In this document: positions 16,859 through 25,413 of the stretch, one piece after another
How the letters are laid out: every line of letters starts with the position of its first letter
Numbering within the stretch: position 1 is the stretch's first letter
Assembly (NCBI GenBank): GCA_037132275.1
Contig: JBAXPK010000009.1
Coordinates: forward strand, 1-64,000
Length of the DNA stretch: 64,000 nucleotides
Reading direction: 5' to 3'
From: JAABPW01 sp037132275
Lineage (GTDB): Bacteria > Verrucomicrobiota > Kiritimatiellia > CAIKKV01 > CAITUY01
Notes under the pieces: generated by a model
What the model was told of the DNA's origin: nothing
Database searches by the model: none
What the model saw: the letters and a program-made list of their open reading frames with translations, nothing else
Made by a program: the position numbers and the translations under genes

Positions 16859-17470
16859 ATGAACAAAGATCTTGAGGAAGTATTGGTGGTGGAACGGGCG
16901 TTGATTGAACGGATCGGTATGTTCCAGGGGCTTACCTTGGATACTCAACGGTATCTTCCAGAATTGTTGAATCCGCGGAACTATCGTTTTGTGGCGCGTC
17001 ACAAGGCGGAGCAAGACGATTCGCTGAAGCAGTTGATTCCGTATTTTCTGATTTGTCACGAGGATAAACTCTGGTGTTATGTCCGCGGGAAAAAATCCGG
17101 CGAAGAGCGCCTGGTGGCCAAGGCGTCCCTGGGTATCGGCGGTCATATGAACAATCATGACCTGGATTTATTTGATCATATCTATGACCGCGCCGCGATC
17201 CGGGAACTGGAAGAGGAAGTGACGCTTCCTGCCGGCTATACACACAAGGCGGTGGCCTTATTGAACGACGATCTGACGCCGGTGGGCCGTGTCCATCTGG
17301 GCGTTATTCATGTTTTGCGATCCCCCACTCCCGACGTGCGAAAACGCGAAGGCGTGATCACGGAATCAGGGTTCCGCACCGTGGACGAACTCAGGGCGAT
17401 GTATGACCGCTTGGAAACCTGGTCGCAAATTTGCATAGACCAGATTGACGGCTTGCTGGCGCGCGGGTAA
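16859..17470 (+). CDS. NUDIX-like hydrolase of unknown substrate
   Basis: A 203-residue soluble protein. Residues about 92-122 contain a NUDIX-box-like stretch beginning LGIGGHM and ending AAIRELEEEVTLP, matching GX5EX7REUXEEXGU in spirit but with an insertion between the glycines and REL. The REXXEE metal-binding part is intact. A weak promoter-like TAGCAT box ends 7 bp before the ATG, so the transcript may be nearly leaderless. The gene stands alone between divergent coaE and convergent purC. The substrate cannot be predicted. Confidence 0.75.
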   Translation: MNKDLEEVLVVERALIERIGMFQGLTLDTQRYLPELLNPRNYRFVARHKAEQDDSLKQLIPYFLICHEDKLWCYVRGKKSGEERLVAKASLGIGGHMNNHDLDLFDHIYDRAAIRELEEEVTLPAGYTHKAVALLNDDLTPVGRVHLGVIHVLRSPTPDVRKREGVITESGFRTVDELRAMYDRLETWSQICIDQIDGLLARG

Positions 17471-17476
17471 GGCGCT

Positions 17477-18442
17477 CTATTTCAGGCAGCCGGCCCGTCG
17501 TAGATTATTGGCGATCCGCTCGGCCACCGGCTCATCGGTAACCGTGAATGTGAGGCCGGTAACCTGCTCGTAGGCTTGAATATAGCGTTTGGCGGCCTCA
17601 ATGCGGATCTCTTCCGGCAGTTCGGGAGGAGGGCCGTCACCCCGGAAATCCTTGGACACCAGCCATTCCCGGACATATTCCTTGTCGATTTTTCGCTGAT
17701 CCTTCCCGGCCTTAAAAAGGGAGTCATAGGTGTCGGAAAACCAGTATCGCGATGAGTCCGGCGTATGGATCTCATCCGACACCACGAGTTTTCCGTTTAG
17801 CCGGCCGATTTCATATTTTGTATCCACCAGAATGAGCCCCTGTGCTGCGGCATGGTTGACGCCGGCATCGAAAAGCTTGAAGCAGAGGGCGGCGGCCGCA
17901 TCATAGGTTTCCGCGTCGATCAACCCCTCCTGGATGGCTTCCTCCCGGGAGATGGGGCGGTCATGCTTCTCATGTTTTGTGGTGGGAGTGAGAATGGGGC
18001 ACTCCAGTTTCTGGTCTTTCTTCATCCCTTCCGGGAGGGTATTGCCGCAGAAATAACGCACGCCGCGCTCGTAGTTGTACCAGGCGGATGTTTTCGTGAC
18101 CCCGGTGATATAACCACGGACAATGAATTCGAGCGGGAGTTGCTCGCACTCATGCACCACCATGACATTGGGATCCGGAATGGAGATCAGATGGTTGGGA
18201 ACGATTTCCCGGGTCTTTTCAAACCAGAACGCGGCGAGTTGATTCAGGACCTGGCCCTTGAAGGGGATCGTGCCGATGATGCAGTCGAACGCCGAAACAC
18301 GGTCCGTTGTAACGATGATTCTCTGATCCTTCTGGATATAACTCTCCCGCACCTTGCCCTGGAGCCGTTCGCCCAGTCCTGGAAAGTAGGTTTCGTTCAA
18401 CGTGTTCTTCTGCTCGGCTCGGATGCGGTCTTCTGAAATCAT
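17477..18442 (-). CDS. purC: Phosphoribosylaminoimidazole-succinocarboxamide synthase
   Basis: SAICAR synthetase of purine biosynthesis, joining CAIR and aspartate with ATP. The signature segments GKVRESY near the N-terminus, RGYITGVTKTSAWYNYERG and LILVDTKYEIGR are present. At 321 residues it belongs to the longer, Ade1-like group rather than the roughly 240-residue E. coli type. It lies 46 bp downstream of an unknown gene and nrdR on the same strand and may share their promoter. Confidence 0.96.
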   Translation of the reverse strand: MISEDRIRAEQKNTLNETYFPGLGERLQGKVRESYIQKDQRIIVTTDRVSAFDCIIGTIPFKGQVLNQLAAFWFEKTREIVPNHLISIPDPNVMVVHECEQLPLEFIVRGYITGVTKTSAWYNYERGVRYFCGNTLPEGMKKDQKLECPILTPTTKHEKHDRPISREEAIQEGLIDAETYDAAAALCFKLFDAGVNHAAAQGLILVDTKYEIGRLNGKLVVSDEIHTPDSSRYWFSDTYDSLFKAGKDQRKIDKEYVREWLVSKDFRGDGPPPELPEEIRIEAAKRYIQAYEQVTGLTFTVTDEPVAERIANNLRRAGCLK

Positions 18443-18488
18443 AGTTGCTCTTTCCTCTTAATTACAGTGACTATTCTGTCATCCACCC

Positions 18489-19112
18489 TCATGAAAGCAA
18501 TGTAATGCGCGTGGGGGTCATGGTCCATCCCCGTTGATTTTGAAAATGATCAAGGTGCCGACCGGCAAGGTTCCGGATTTCGAGGGTGAGTTCCCGGACT
18601 GACCGCTCGGACGCACTTTCTCCCAGAACGCTGGCGGCGGTCACCGCCAGCCCCTTGAGCCCCAGAAATCCCTGCCCGGAGGTCGCGTCCCAGACATCAG
18701 CGAAGGTAGCCAGGACAATCCGGATCCGTTCAAAGAGAATCAGTTCCATCCCGGCATCACGGGAGGTGATCAGGTGCCGGGTGTCGAGTACCCAAACGAT
18801 TTCACGCCCGCAGGCGATCCAGGAGGCCGGATAGATGACCCGGTTTCCAAACAGCCGGATTCGCCGGGCCAGAACTCCTTCACCGGCAGCGTCCAGCGCA
18901 TGCGCCAGCAATTCGCGGGACTGGCGCGGATCCATCTCTTCCGGGATGACTTCAATCTGGTCGAGGTAAAGCGCCACGCCCTGGGCCGCTTCCGTCAGCG
19001 GAGGGTGCGACCCCAGCGCCGGGTTTCCGCAAAGCGCGGGGACATCGCTCAGCAGATAATCTGCAATTCGTTCGCGCACGGTTCCGGCGAGAGTGGTGTC
19101 CTGCCAGATCAT
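18489..19112 (-). CDS. Uncharacterised protein coupled to NrdR
   Basis: A 207-residue soluble protein that I do not recognise. Its start codon overlaps the nrdR stop codon, so it is translationally coupled. It has no signal peptide, membrane span or cysteine motif. Visible segments are an N-terminal helical region, a central hydrophobic strand-rich part (SWIACGREIVWVLDTRHL), and a C-terminal helix ending FQNQRGWTMTPTRITLLS. The context next to a deoxynucleotide-regulon repressor and purC hints at nucleotide metabolism or control, but this is only association. Confidence 0.75.
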   Translation of the reverse strand: MIWQDTTLAGTVRERIADYLLSDVPALCGNPALGSHPPLTEAAQGVALYLDQIEVIPEEMDPRQSRELLAHALDAAGEGVLARRIRLFGNRVIYPASWIACGREIVWVLDTRHLITSRDAGMELILFERIRIVLATFADVWDATSGQGFLGLKGLAVTAASVLGESASERSVRELTLEIRNLAGRHLDHFQNQRGWTMTPTRITLLS

Positions 19113-19564
19113 CAGTGGGTTACCATTCCTTGGATTGCATTGATAAACTGATTCACGTCTTTGAATCGCCGGTAAACGGAGGCAAACCGGACATAGGCCA
19201 CCTCGTCAATTTTCTCCAGACGCTCCATTACTTTTTCGCCGATGATGTCGCTGGTGACCTCGCGCTCAAAATCATTCCCCAATTCCGTGATAATATTATC
19301 CACCAGAACTTCGATCTCTTCCATTCCGACGGGACGCTTCTCGCAGGCGCGGGCAATGCCGTTGATTAGTTTTTCGCGGGACAATTCCTCGTGGCGCCCA
19401 TCGCGCTTGATGATATGGAGCGCCACCTTGACGACCTCTTCACGGGTAGTGAAACGATGCTCGCAATTGACGCACACCCGGCGTCGGCGAATAACGTCCC
19501 CGGAGCGGGACGCCCGGCTGTCTATCACTTTATCCTCGTTATGACCGCATCGCGGACAACGCAT
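19112..19564 (-). CDS. nrdR: Transcriptional repressor NrdR
   Basis: Repressor of ribonucleotide reductase genes. The N-terminal zinc ribbon is CPRCGHNEDKVIDSR...CVNCEHRFTTRE with four cysteines. The ATP-cone follows (VVKRDGR-like IIKRDGRHEELSREKL). At 150 residues it is the normal length. It is the first gene of an nrdR-unknown-purC run. No ribonucleotide reductase gene or clear NrdR box is visible here. Confidence 0.97.
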   Translation of the reverse strand: MRCPRCGHNEDKVIDSRASRSGDVIRRRRVCVNCEHRFTTREEVVKVALHIIKRDGRHEELSREKLINGIARACEKRPVGMEEIEVLVDNIITELGNDFEREVTSDIIGEKVMERLEKIDEVAYVRFASVYRRFKDVNQFINAIQGMVTH

Positions 19565-19701
19565 GGTTCACCTTGGCTTGTTGTTTGACTTCGAATTGTA
19601 GGAGAAAAACAGGTTTCGGTCAATAAGTCGAGATTTCAGGTTGAAGATTTATGCGTAGCGATTACACTGACGCCATTATTTGTAAAGAAAGAAGGTTAAT
19701 T

Positions 19702-20778
19702 ATGGCGCGTGTATTTAACTTTGGTGCGGGTCCTGCAGTGCTTCCGGTTGAGGTTCTTGAAGAGGCCCAGAAGGAACTTCTGGATTTCAAGGGTTCCGGC
19801 ATGTCTATCATGGAGCACAGTCATCGGGGCAAAGAGTATGATGCCGTACATCAGGAGGCGATAGAGAATGTCAGCAAACTTCTGAAGTTGTCGGATGATT
19901 ACTCCGTCCTGTTTGTCCAGGGCGGCGCCAGCATGCAGTTTGCCATGGTGCCCCTGAATCTGTTGGGAGCCGGCCAATCTGCCGATTATGTCAATTCCGG
20001 CGCCTGGGCGGACAAGGCCGTCAAAGAGGCGAAGCTATGTGGGACCGTGAACGTCATTGCCAATACAGGCAAGGATATCCCGACCCGCATGCCCAAGAAC
20101 GAAGACCTTAAATTTACCCCGGGCGCGGCGTATGTGCACATCACCTCAAATGAGACGATTGCCGGTTCGCAGTGGAAAGTGTTTCCCAAGACGGAAGCGC
20201 CGCTGGTTGCCGATATGTCCTCGGATATTCTGTCCCGTCCCTTTGATGCCGGCCAATTTGGCGTGATCTATGCCGGCGCCCAGAAAAATCTTGGTCCCTC
20301 GGGATTGGCTCTGGTGGTGATGCGGAAGGAGCTGGCGGAACGGGTTCCGGCCAATGCGCCCACGATGCTCAAATACAAGACGTATATTGAGGAGAACTCC
20401 CTGTACAATACTCCCCCGACATTCGGCATCTATATCCTGGCGCTGGTCACACGCTGGATGCTCAAATTGGGGCCTGAGGTCCTGTACAAGCAGAATGTTG
20501 ACAAGGCCGCCAAGATCTATGCCGCCCTCGACGGCAGCACATTCTACAAGGGGACGGCGGTCAAGGAATTCCGTTCCGATATGAACCTCACCTTCCGATT
20601 GCCCACCGAGGCCCTGGAAGAGACCTTTATCAAGGAAGCTTCCAAGCAGGGGATGAAGGGCTTGAAGGGGCATCGCTCCGTAGGCGGCATCCGCGCCTCG
20701 ATCTACAATGCCTTCCCGGTGGCCGGGGTGGATACCCTGGTGGCCTTCATGAAGGAATTTGAGAAGAAGAACGGTTAA
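19702..20778 (+). CDS. serC: Phosphoserine aminotransferase
   Basis: PLP-dependent transaminase in serine (and pyridoxal) biosynthesis. The protein begins MARVFNFGAGPAVLP, a family hallmark, and the PLP lysine lies in YAGAQKNLGPSGL. At 358 residues it is full length. The ATG at 19702 is preferred over an upstream in-frame start because it has an AAGAAGG ribosome-binding site and matches the family N-terminus. It is followed by an inverted repeat and a tRNA gene. Confidence 0.97.
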   Translation: MARVFNFGAGPAVLPVEVLEEAQKELLDFKGSGMSIMEHSHRGKEYDAVHQEAIENVSKLLKLSDDYSVLFVQGGASMQFAMVPLNLLGAGQSADYVNSGAWADKAVKEAKLCGTVNVIANTGKDIPTRMPKNEDLKFTPGAAYVHITSNETIAGSQWKVFPKTEAPLVADMSSDILSRPFDAGQFGVIYAGAQKNLGPSGLALVVMRKELAERVPANAPTMLKYKTYIEENSLYNTPPTFGIYILALVTRWMLKLGPEVLYKQNVDKAAKIYAALDGSTFYKGTAVKEFRSDMNLTFRLPTEALEETFIKEASKQGMKGLKGHRSVGGIRASIYNAFPVAGVDTLVAFMKEFEKKNG

Positions 20779-20845
20779 TGGTTATCAGTTATTTGGTGTT
20801 GGTTATTAGGGCTTGTTCCAACAACCATTAACTGATAACGATTAA
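20775..20845. repeat. Long imperfect inverted repeat after serC
   Basis: Arms of 17 bp (TTAATGGTTATCAGTTA at 20775-20791 and its near-complement at 20829-20845) match with one mismatch. The loop contains further complementary GGTTGTTGG-like sequence. It overlaps the serC stop codon and precedes tRNA-Arg. It could act as a transcription terminator or RNA-stabilising hairpin, or be a copy of a dispersed palindromic repeat; there is no T-run. Confidence 0.6.
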
Positions 20846-20854
20846 CGACTTCCC

Positions 20855-20931
20855 GCGCCTGTAGCTCAATTGGATAGAGCGTCAGCCTCCGAAGCTGAAG
20901 GTTGTGAGTTCGATCCTCGCCAGGCGCACCA
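20855..20931 (+). tRNA. tRNA-Arg (anticodon CCG)
   Basis: A 77-nt cloverleaf. The acceptor stem is GCGCCTG / CAGGCGC with encoded ACCA at the 3' end. The anticodon stem TCAGC/GCTGA encloses the loop CTCCGAA, giving anticodon CCG (codon CGG). The T-arm contains GTTCGATCC. Confidence 0.96.
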
Positions 20932-20954
20932 TACAACATCGGAACTTTTCCGAA

Positions 20955-22007
20955 TCATTTTATCCCGATTCCCAGATTGGGATCGGCATCGAGTTCCATG
21001 GCCTCGCCGAGTGGGCGCGTTGCCTCCAGCTTATGGAAAGCCAGGCCGGCGACCATGGCGGCGTTATCGGTGCAATACCGGGAATCGGCGAGTACCAGTC
21101 GGATCCGTTTTTTATCCGCCATGACGCCGAGTTTCTCGCGCAGGCGTTTGTTCAGGGAAACCCCGCCGACCACGGCCATGGTTTGGGCCGATTCCGCCGC
21201 ATGGGAGGAGCGCTGCACCAGGGTATCCACAATCGCTTCCTGATAACTGGCCGCAAGGTTGTTGATGTCCGCATCCGGACCGCTGCCGAGGGGATGATCC
21301 TTGATGTGATAGAGCAGGGCGGTTTTCAACCCGCTGAAACTGACGCAATATTTAGGGATGAGATCCGGCGTGCGGGCATGGAGTTTTCGTACAAAGCCGC
21401 GCGGGAACGTGACAAACTCCAGACTGCCGGTGCGGGCGGCCTTGTCAATGGCCGGTCCGCCGGGATACCCGAGCCCGAGGAGATTGGAGCCCTTGTCGAA
21501 CGCTTCGCCGGCGGCATCGTCCACGGTGCGCCCGAGTTGATGATAATCGCCGATGCTGTTCACCTGGATGAAGCAGGTGTGGCCGCCGGAGACAATCAGG
21601 GCTAGAAAGGGACAGAGAGAAGCGGGCGGCATCTCCGGATGTCCCAGAAAAATGGAGTAGATATGGGCTTCAAGATGATTGATGCCGATCAGCGGCTTGG
21701 CGAGGCGCAGGGCCAGCCCCTTCGCTCCCGAGAGTCCCACGAGCAGGGAACTCGTCAGCCCGGGCCCATGGGTGACGGCAATGGCGTCAATCTCCGGCCA
21801 GGAAAGGCCGGAAGCGCTGATTGCCTCGGCAATCACCCCGGGAAGGTGTTCAACATGCATGCGCGAGGCGATTTCCGGAACCACGCCGCCATAGGGTTTG
21901 TGATGGGCAATCTGGGTGTAAACGATGTTCGAGAGCACCGTGTGACCATCGCGGACGACGGCGGCCGATGTCTCGTCGCAGGAGGTCTCTATGCCGAGGA
22001 TGTTCAT
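20955..22007 (-). CDS. tsaD: tRNA N6-adenosine threonylcarbamoyltransferase TsaD
   Basis: Kae1/TsaD family enzyme for t6A37 modification of ANN-decoding tRNAs, working with TsaB, TsaE and TsaC. It begins MNILGIETSCDETSAAVV, with the metal-binding motif HLEAHIYS, the ATPase-like segment SGGHTCFI and the C-terminal CTDNAAMVA. At 350 residues it is the normal length. It is the third gene of rfbA-ctp-tsaD, with 15 bp after ctp. Its partners are not in the window. Confidence 0.98.
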   Translation of the reverse strand: MNILGIETSCDETSAAVVRDGHTVLSNIVYTQIAHHKPYGGVVPEIASRMHVEHLPGVIAEAISASGLSWPEIDAIAVTHGPGLTSSLLVGLSGAKGLALRLAKPLIGINHLEAHIYSIFLGHPEMPPASLCPFLALIVSGGHTCFIQVNSIGDYHQLGRTVDDAAGEAFDKGSNLLGLGYPGGPAIDKAARTGSLEFVTFPRGFVRKLHARTPDLIPKYCVSFSGLKTALLYHIKDHPLGSGPDADINNLAASYQEAIVDTLVQRSSHAAESAQTMAVVGGVSLNKRLREKLGVMADKKRIRLVLADSRYCTDNAAMVAGLAFHKLEATRPLGEAMELDADPNLGIGIK

Positions 22008-22022
22008 GTTATCTTTTGCGCC

Positions 22023-23315
22023 TCACATTGCCTTGAAAATCAGGAGCCCCTTGAGCAAATCAACCGCGCGGTCAAGCTGCCGGTCCGTCACCTTATCGAG
22101 ATCGGGTGGCTTGGTTTTGGGGTCAATCAGGCCTGGGGTCTCGGTGTCTATCCGCTTGAGCTGAACTTTCTGCCATTCCTCGGGCGACATGGGCACGGAT
22201 ATGTCGGGTTCAATGCCCTTCTCGTGGATGCAGCGTCCACTGGGCGTGTAATAGCGGGCGGTGGTGATGCGCGCAGCGGTGCCGTCCTCGATGGGGATGA
22301 TGTTCTGTACGGATCCTTTTCCGAAAGTGGTTTCGCCCACGAGTACCGCCCGTTTATTGTCATGCAAGGCCCCTGAAACAATTTCAGCGGCGCTGGCGGA
22401 GCCTCCGTTGACCAGAACAACGATCGGGAAACCGGTAAAATGGATCGGTCCACCGGCATAAGCCGACGGTTGGCGGGAAGACGGGCCCCGGCCCTTGGTG
22501 GAAACGATCAAGGTTCCTTGGGGGAGAAACAGTTCGCTCACCTCGACGGACGAGGATAGCAATCCGCCGGGATTATTCCGCTGATCGAGCACCAGCGCTT
22601 TCATGTTTTTGGCAAGAAGATCCTCCACCGCTTTCCGGAGGGCCGGGCCGGTGGGGATGCTGAACTCGGTGATGCGGATGTAGCCGATGTCCTTGTCCAG
22701 CATCCGGGTTCCCTTGATTGTGGAAACCTTGATTTCCTCCCGGATCAGGGAGAAGTTTTTAAACTCCCCTCCGCGCAGGATCTTGAGCGAGACCGGGGTG
22801 CCGGGGATGCCCCGAAGCTTGGAGACCGCCTCGGGTATGTCAAGGGCCTCGGTTTTGTTGCTGTTGATTTCAATAATCTTGTCGCCGGAGAGAATACCTG
22901 CCCGGTATGCCGGGGTATCTTCCATCGGGGCAATGACTGTTAGCGCGCCTTCCTTGACACTGATCTGGATCCCGAGGCCGCCGAATTTCCCCTGGGTTTC
23001 CTCCCTGAGTTCCTTGTAGGCGGGCGCCTCCATGTACTGGCTGAACGGGTCCAGCGACTGAAGCATTCCCTTCAAGGCGGAAGTGACTAGGTTTGAATAG
23101 CTGACCTTGGTCTCGTCCACATAATTCTGGCGGACGAGCAACATGGTTTTGGTGAGAATTCGGACCTGCCGATAGGCCTCGTCCTCGGCGGCGGCGGATA
23201 CCGTTGTGGTTAGGGAGGATGTGGCAGGCGCATCCCCGGAGGGCTGAAGATGCCGACAACCGGCCAGAAGGATGATGGCGAGACATGGTGCCGAAATCAT
23301 GAAACGTGTCTTCAT
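22023..23315 (-). CDS. Carboxy-terminal processing serine protease (S41, PDZ), lipoprotein
   Basis: The N-terminus is a lipoprotein signal with lipobox LLAGC (Cys20), so the enzyme should be membrane-anchored in the periplasm. A PDZ domain spans about 100-180, followed by the S41 tail-specific protease domain. The catalytic Ser lies in NGGSASAAEIV and the Lys in TFGKGSVQNI, the Ser-Lys dyad of CtpA/Prc enzymes. At 430 residues it is typical of CtpA. It lies 8 bp downstream of rfbA and 15 bp upstream of tsaD. Substrates are unknown. Confidence 0.94.
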   Translation of the reverse strand: MKTRFMISAPCLAIILLAGCRHLQPSGDAPATSSLTTTVSAAAEDEAYRQVRILTKTMLLVRQNYVDETKVSYSNLVTSALKGMLQSLDPFSQYMEAPAYKELREETQGKFGGLGIQISVKEGALTVIAPMEDTPAYRAGILSGDKIIEINSNKTEALDIPEAVSKLRGIPGTPVSLKILRGGEFKNFSLIREEIKVSTIKGTRMLDKDIGYIRITEFSIPTGPALRKAVEDLLAKNMKALVLDQRNNPGGLLSSSVEVSELFLPQGTLIVSTKGRGPSSRQPSAYAGGPIHFTGFPIVVLVNGGSASAAEIVSGALHDNKRAVLVGETTFGKGSVQNIIPIEDGTAARITTARYYTPSGRCIHEKGIEPDISVPMSPEEWQKVQLKRIDTETPGLIDPKTKPPDLDKVTDRQLDRAVDLLKGLLIFKAM

Positions 23316-23323
23316 GCGTCCTC

Positions 23324-24193
23324 TTAGTCCTCTTCAGAAAGGCGGATGAGATATTGTCCGTACTCGTTTTTGGCCAATTCCTGACCCAGTGCCCGAAGTT
23401 CTTTCCGCGTGATGTAACCCAGCGAGTAGGCAATTTCTTCAAGACACGCCATTTTGAACCCCTGGCGGGATTGAACGGTATGAACGAAACTTGCGGCCTG
23501 GAACATCGAGTCATGCGTGCCGGTATCCAGCCAGGCAAACCCGCGGCCGAGCGAATGAACGCGCAGGGCCCCCCGCCGCAGATAATCGAGATTCACATCC
23601 GTGATCTCCAATTCGCCGCGCGGGGAGGGCTTGAGGTTGGCCGCCACGTCAAGGACGTGGTTGTCGTAAAAATAGAGGCCGGGCACGGCAAATTTTGATT
23701 TGGGTTTTGCCGGTTTTTCCTCCAGCGACAGGGCGCGCCCGGCGGCATCGAAGGCCACCACCCCGTAACGCTCGGGATCGGCGACGGGATAGGCGAAGAC
23801 CATGGCTCCGCTTTGCAGCTGGCTGGCCTCGCGTAGACACGCGGAAAAGTTGTGCCCATAGAAAATGTTATCCCCCAGAATCAGCGCCACCGAATCCTGG
23901 CCCACAAAGTCACGTCCGATAATGAAGGCTTGGGCCAGTCCTTCCGGTTTGGGTTGCTCGGCGTACTGGAGGGTGATGCCCAGTTGGCGGCCATCCCCCA
24001 ACAAGGTGCGGAACAGGGGTAAATCGTGGGGGGTACTGATCAGGAGAATATCCCGGATGCCGGCCAGCATGAGCACCGACAGCGGATAATAGATCATCGG
24101 TTTGTCATATACCGGAAGCAACTGCTTGCTCACCGCCTTGGTCAGTGGAAACATGCGCGTCCCCGACCCGCCTGCCAAAACAATACCTTTCAT
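23324..24193 (-). CDS. rfbA: Glucose-1-phosphate thymidylyltransferase
   Basis: First enzyme of the dTDP-L-rhamnose pathway, making dTDP-glucose. The N-terminus has the nucleotidyltransferase signature GIVLAGGSGTRMFPLT, followed by KQLLPVYDKPMIYYPLS and LILGDNIFYG. EEKPAKPKS and WLDTGTHDSM are also typical. At 289 residues it is full length. The other rml genes are not in the window. It is the first gene of rfbA-ctp-tsaD. Immediately upstream, a 138-bp gap leads into the integron cassette array. Confidence 0.96.
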   Translation of the reverse strand: MKGIVLAGGSGTRMFPLTKAVSKQLLPVYDKPMIYYPLSVLMLAGIRDILLISTPHDLPLFRTLLGDGRQLGITLQYAEQPKPEGLAQAFIIGRDFVGQDSVALILGDNIFYGHNFSACLREASQLQSGAMVFAYPVADPERYGVVAFDAAGRALSLEEKPAKPKSKFAVPGLYFYDNHVLDVAANLKPSPRGELEITDVNLDYLRRGALRVHSLGRGFAWLDTGTHDSMFQAASFVHTVQSRQGFKMACLEEIAYSLGYITRKELRALGQELAKNEYGQYLIRLSEED

Positions 24194-24331
24194 GAGCCTT
24201 TCTCCCTCTCGATGGTTATCGCATTTGATTCAGCCCCTGTATTCTGGGGAACTGTAGCCTAATGTCCAGCGGTTATTATTCGTTCAGATGGAATTGGGAT
24301 CATCTGCGATCAGGTGCAACCGCGTAAAAGA

Positions 24332-24400
24332 TCCGAACCACCGGCCGCACTGTACGCCTCGCCCTGTCGGGCTCGTCACCAGTGAGCCGGAACGTTCGCC
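24332..24400 (+). repeat. attC-like site 1 (left end of cassette array)
   Basis: A 69-bp imperfect palindrome. Outer core boxes TCCGAAC and GTTCGCC enclose stem segments CCGGC...CACTG and CAGTG...GCCGG with extrahelical bases, and a roughly 27-bp terminal loop. This is the R''-L''/L'-R' layout of integron attC sites. It marks the end of a preceding cassette or the array boundary. Confidence 0.7.
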
Positions 24401-24412
24401 CCGAAAAGATGA

Positions 24413-24440
24413 TTGACGTAAGTATAACTTCGGTTATACT
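24413..24440 (+). promoter_or_regulatory. Promoter and operator of the first toxin-antitoxin cassette
   Basis: TTGACG (24413-24418), a 16-bp spacer and TATACT (24435-24440). The spacer and -10 box are embedded in a perfect hairpin palindrome, AGTATAAC-TTCG-GTTATACT (24421-24440), a likely binding site for the antitoxin. The -10 box ends 8 bp before the ATG, so the mRNA is probably leaderless. Confidence 0.75.
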
Positions 24441-24448
24441 ATTTGATT

Positions 24449-24685
24449 ATGAAAACGGCTATATCAATACCGGATGACATCTTCAGCGCGGCGGAGAATT
24501 TCGCCCATCAAAGTCACTTGAGCCGAAGCGCTCTGTTTACTCGCGCTTTGGTGGAATTCCTGTCTCGTCGGCGGAATGAAGGGGTGACGGAACGGCTCAA
24601 TCGACTGTACAGCAGTGAAGAGTCTCACCTTGATGAAACCCTTTTGAAAATGCAGGCTTCCGTGGTTTCCAAGGAGAAATGGTAA
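24449..24685 (+). CDS. Antitoxin of a MazEF/PemIK-type module
   Basis: A 78-residue protein beginning MKTAISIPDDIFSAAENFA, a ribbon-helix-helix DNA-binding N-terminus, with an acidic and hydrophobic C-terminal tail for toxin binding. The ATG at 24449 is preferred over an upstream TTG. The stop codon overlaps the toxin start (TAATG). It is the first gene of an integron-like cassette and has its own palindromic promoter, so autorepression is likely. Confidence 0.88.
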   Translation: MKTAISIPDDIFSAAENFAHQSHLSRSALFTRALVEFLSRRRNEGVTERLNRLYSSEESHLDETLLKMQASVVSKEKW

Positions 24686-25023
24686 TGCACCGGGGCGAGA
24701 TCTGGTGGGCATCTCTGGGTGAACCTGAAGGGTCAGGGCCGGGCTATCGGCGCCCCGTACTGATCGTGCAATCGGATGAATTTAATCGTAGCCGGATCAG
24801 CACCGTCATAGTTGTGGTTCTCACGTCCAATGTTGCCCTGGCTCAAGCACCGGGTAATGTTCTGCTCAAAGCGCGGCATGCGGGACTTGCCAAGGACTCC
24901 GTAGTCAATGTCTCGCAGGTGATCACAGTGGACAAGCAATGTCTGACCGAAAAGGTAAAGAAGCTGGAATCATCCGCGATGGCGGAAATCGATAATGGGC
25001 TGCGGCTTGTTTTAGCCATTTGA
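24685..25023 (+). CDS. MazF/PemK-family mRNA interferase toxin
   Basis: A 112-residue toxin beginning MHRGEIWWASLGEPEGSGPGYRRPVLIVQ, the typical PemK/MazF start, with the later segment DSVVNVSQVITVDK. These toxins are ribosome-independent endoribonucleases. The start at 24685 has an AAGGAG ribosome-binding site 8 bp upstream; an ATG at 24679 is too close to it. It is coupled to the antitoxin. An attC site begins 5 bp after its stop codon. Confidence 0.92.
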   Translation: MHRGEIWWASLGEPEGSGPGYRRPVLIVQSDEFNRSRISTVIVVVLTSNVALAQAPGNVLLKARHAGLAKDSVVNVSQVITVDKQCLTEKVKKLESSAMAEIDNGLRLVLAI

Positions 25024-25028
25024 AACTC

Positions 25029-25089
25029 GGCGAACAACACCTCGGAGTTTACGTCGCTGACGCGCCGAAACTCAAGGTGAGCGTTCGCC
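25029..25089 (+). repeat. attC-like site 2
   Basis: A 61-bp site. The outer boxes GGCGAAC (25029-25035) and GTTCGCC (25083-25089) are perfectly complementary. The inner stem pairs ACCT...GAGTTT with AAACTC..AGGT, leaving an extrahelical base. It closely resembles the site at 26378-26441 in the ACGTCGCT..CGCGCCGAAACTCAAGGT part. Confidence 0.85.
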
Positions 25090-25115
25090 ATATATAAGAC
25101 GGACAGGAAAAATGT

Positions 25116-25149
25116 TTGTATGCACGCCAGGTATGATATATAGTCATAC
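25116..25149 (+). promoter_or_regulatory. Promoter and operator of the second toxin-antitoxin cassette
   Basis: TTGTAT (25116-25121), a 17-bp spacer and TATAGT (25139-25144). An inverted repeat GTATGA...TCATAC (25131-25149) covers the -10 region and would allow autorepression. A normal AGAGG ribosome-binding site follows at 25161-25165. Confidence 0.6.
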
Positions 25150-25170
25150 CATAACTTAAAAGAGGCATAT

Positions 25171-25413
25171 ATGGCTGTCGCAAAAATTGCTATTTCACTG
25201 GAAGAGGACATTCTTGTTGAGCTCGACCGACTTGTGCGGCGGCATATTTTCCCCAATCGAAGCCGCGCCATTCAGGAGGCGGTAATGGAAAAGGTGACGC
25301 GTCTCTCCGCCAACCGTCTTGCGACTGAGTGCGCAAAACTCGATCCCAAGGCGGAACAGGCCTTGGCTGAGGAAGGAATGTCCAAGGAGGTCGCCTCATG
25401 GCCAGAATATTGA
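25171..25413 (+). CDS. Ribbon-helix-helix antitoxin of a PemK-type module
   Basis: An 80-residue protein with a CopG-like N-terminus (AKIAISLEEDILVELDRLV) and the helix SRAIQEAVMEKV. The C-terminus is acidic, as expected for toxin neutralisation. The start has an AGAGG ribosome-binding site 5 bp upstream. The 3' end overlaps the toxin gene by 16 bp. Confidence 0.9.
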   Translation: MAVAKIAISLEEDILVELDRLVRRHIFPNRSRAIQEAVMEKVTRLSANRLATECAKLDPKAEQALAEEGMSKEVASWPEY

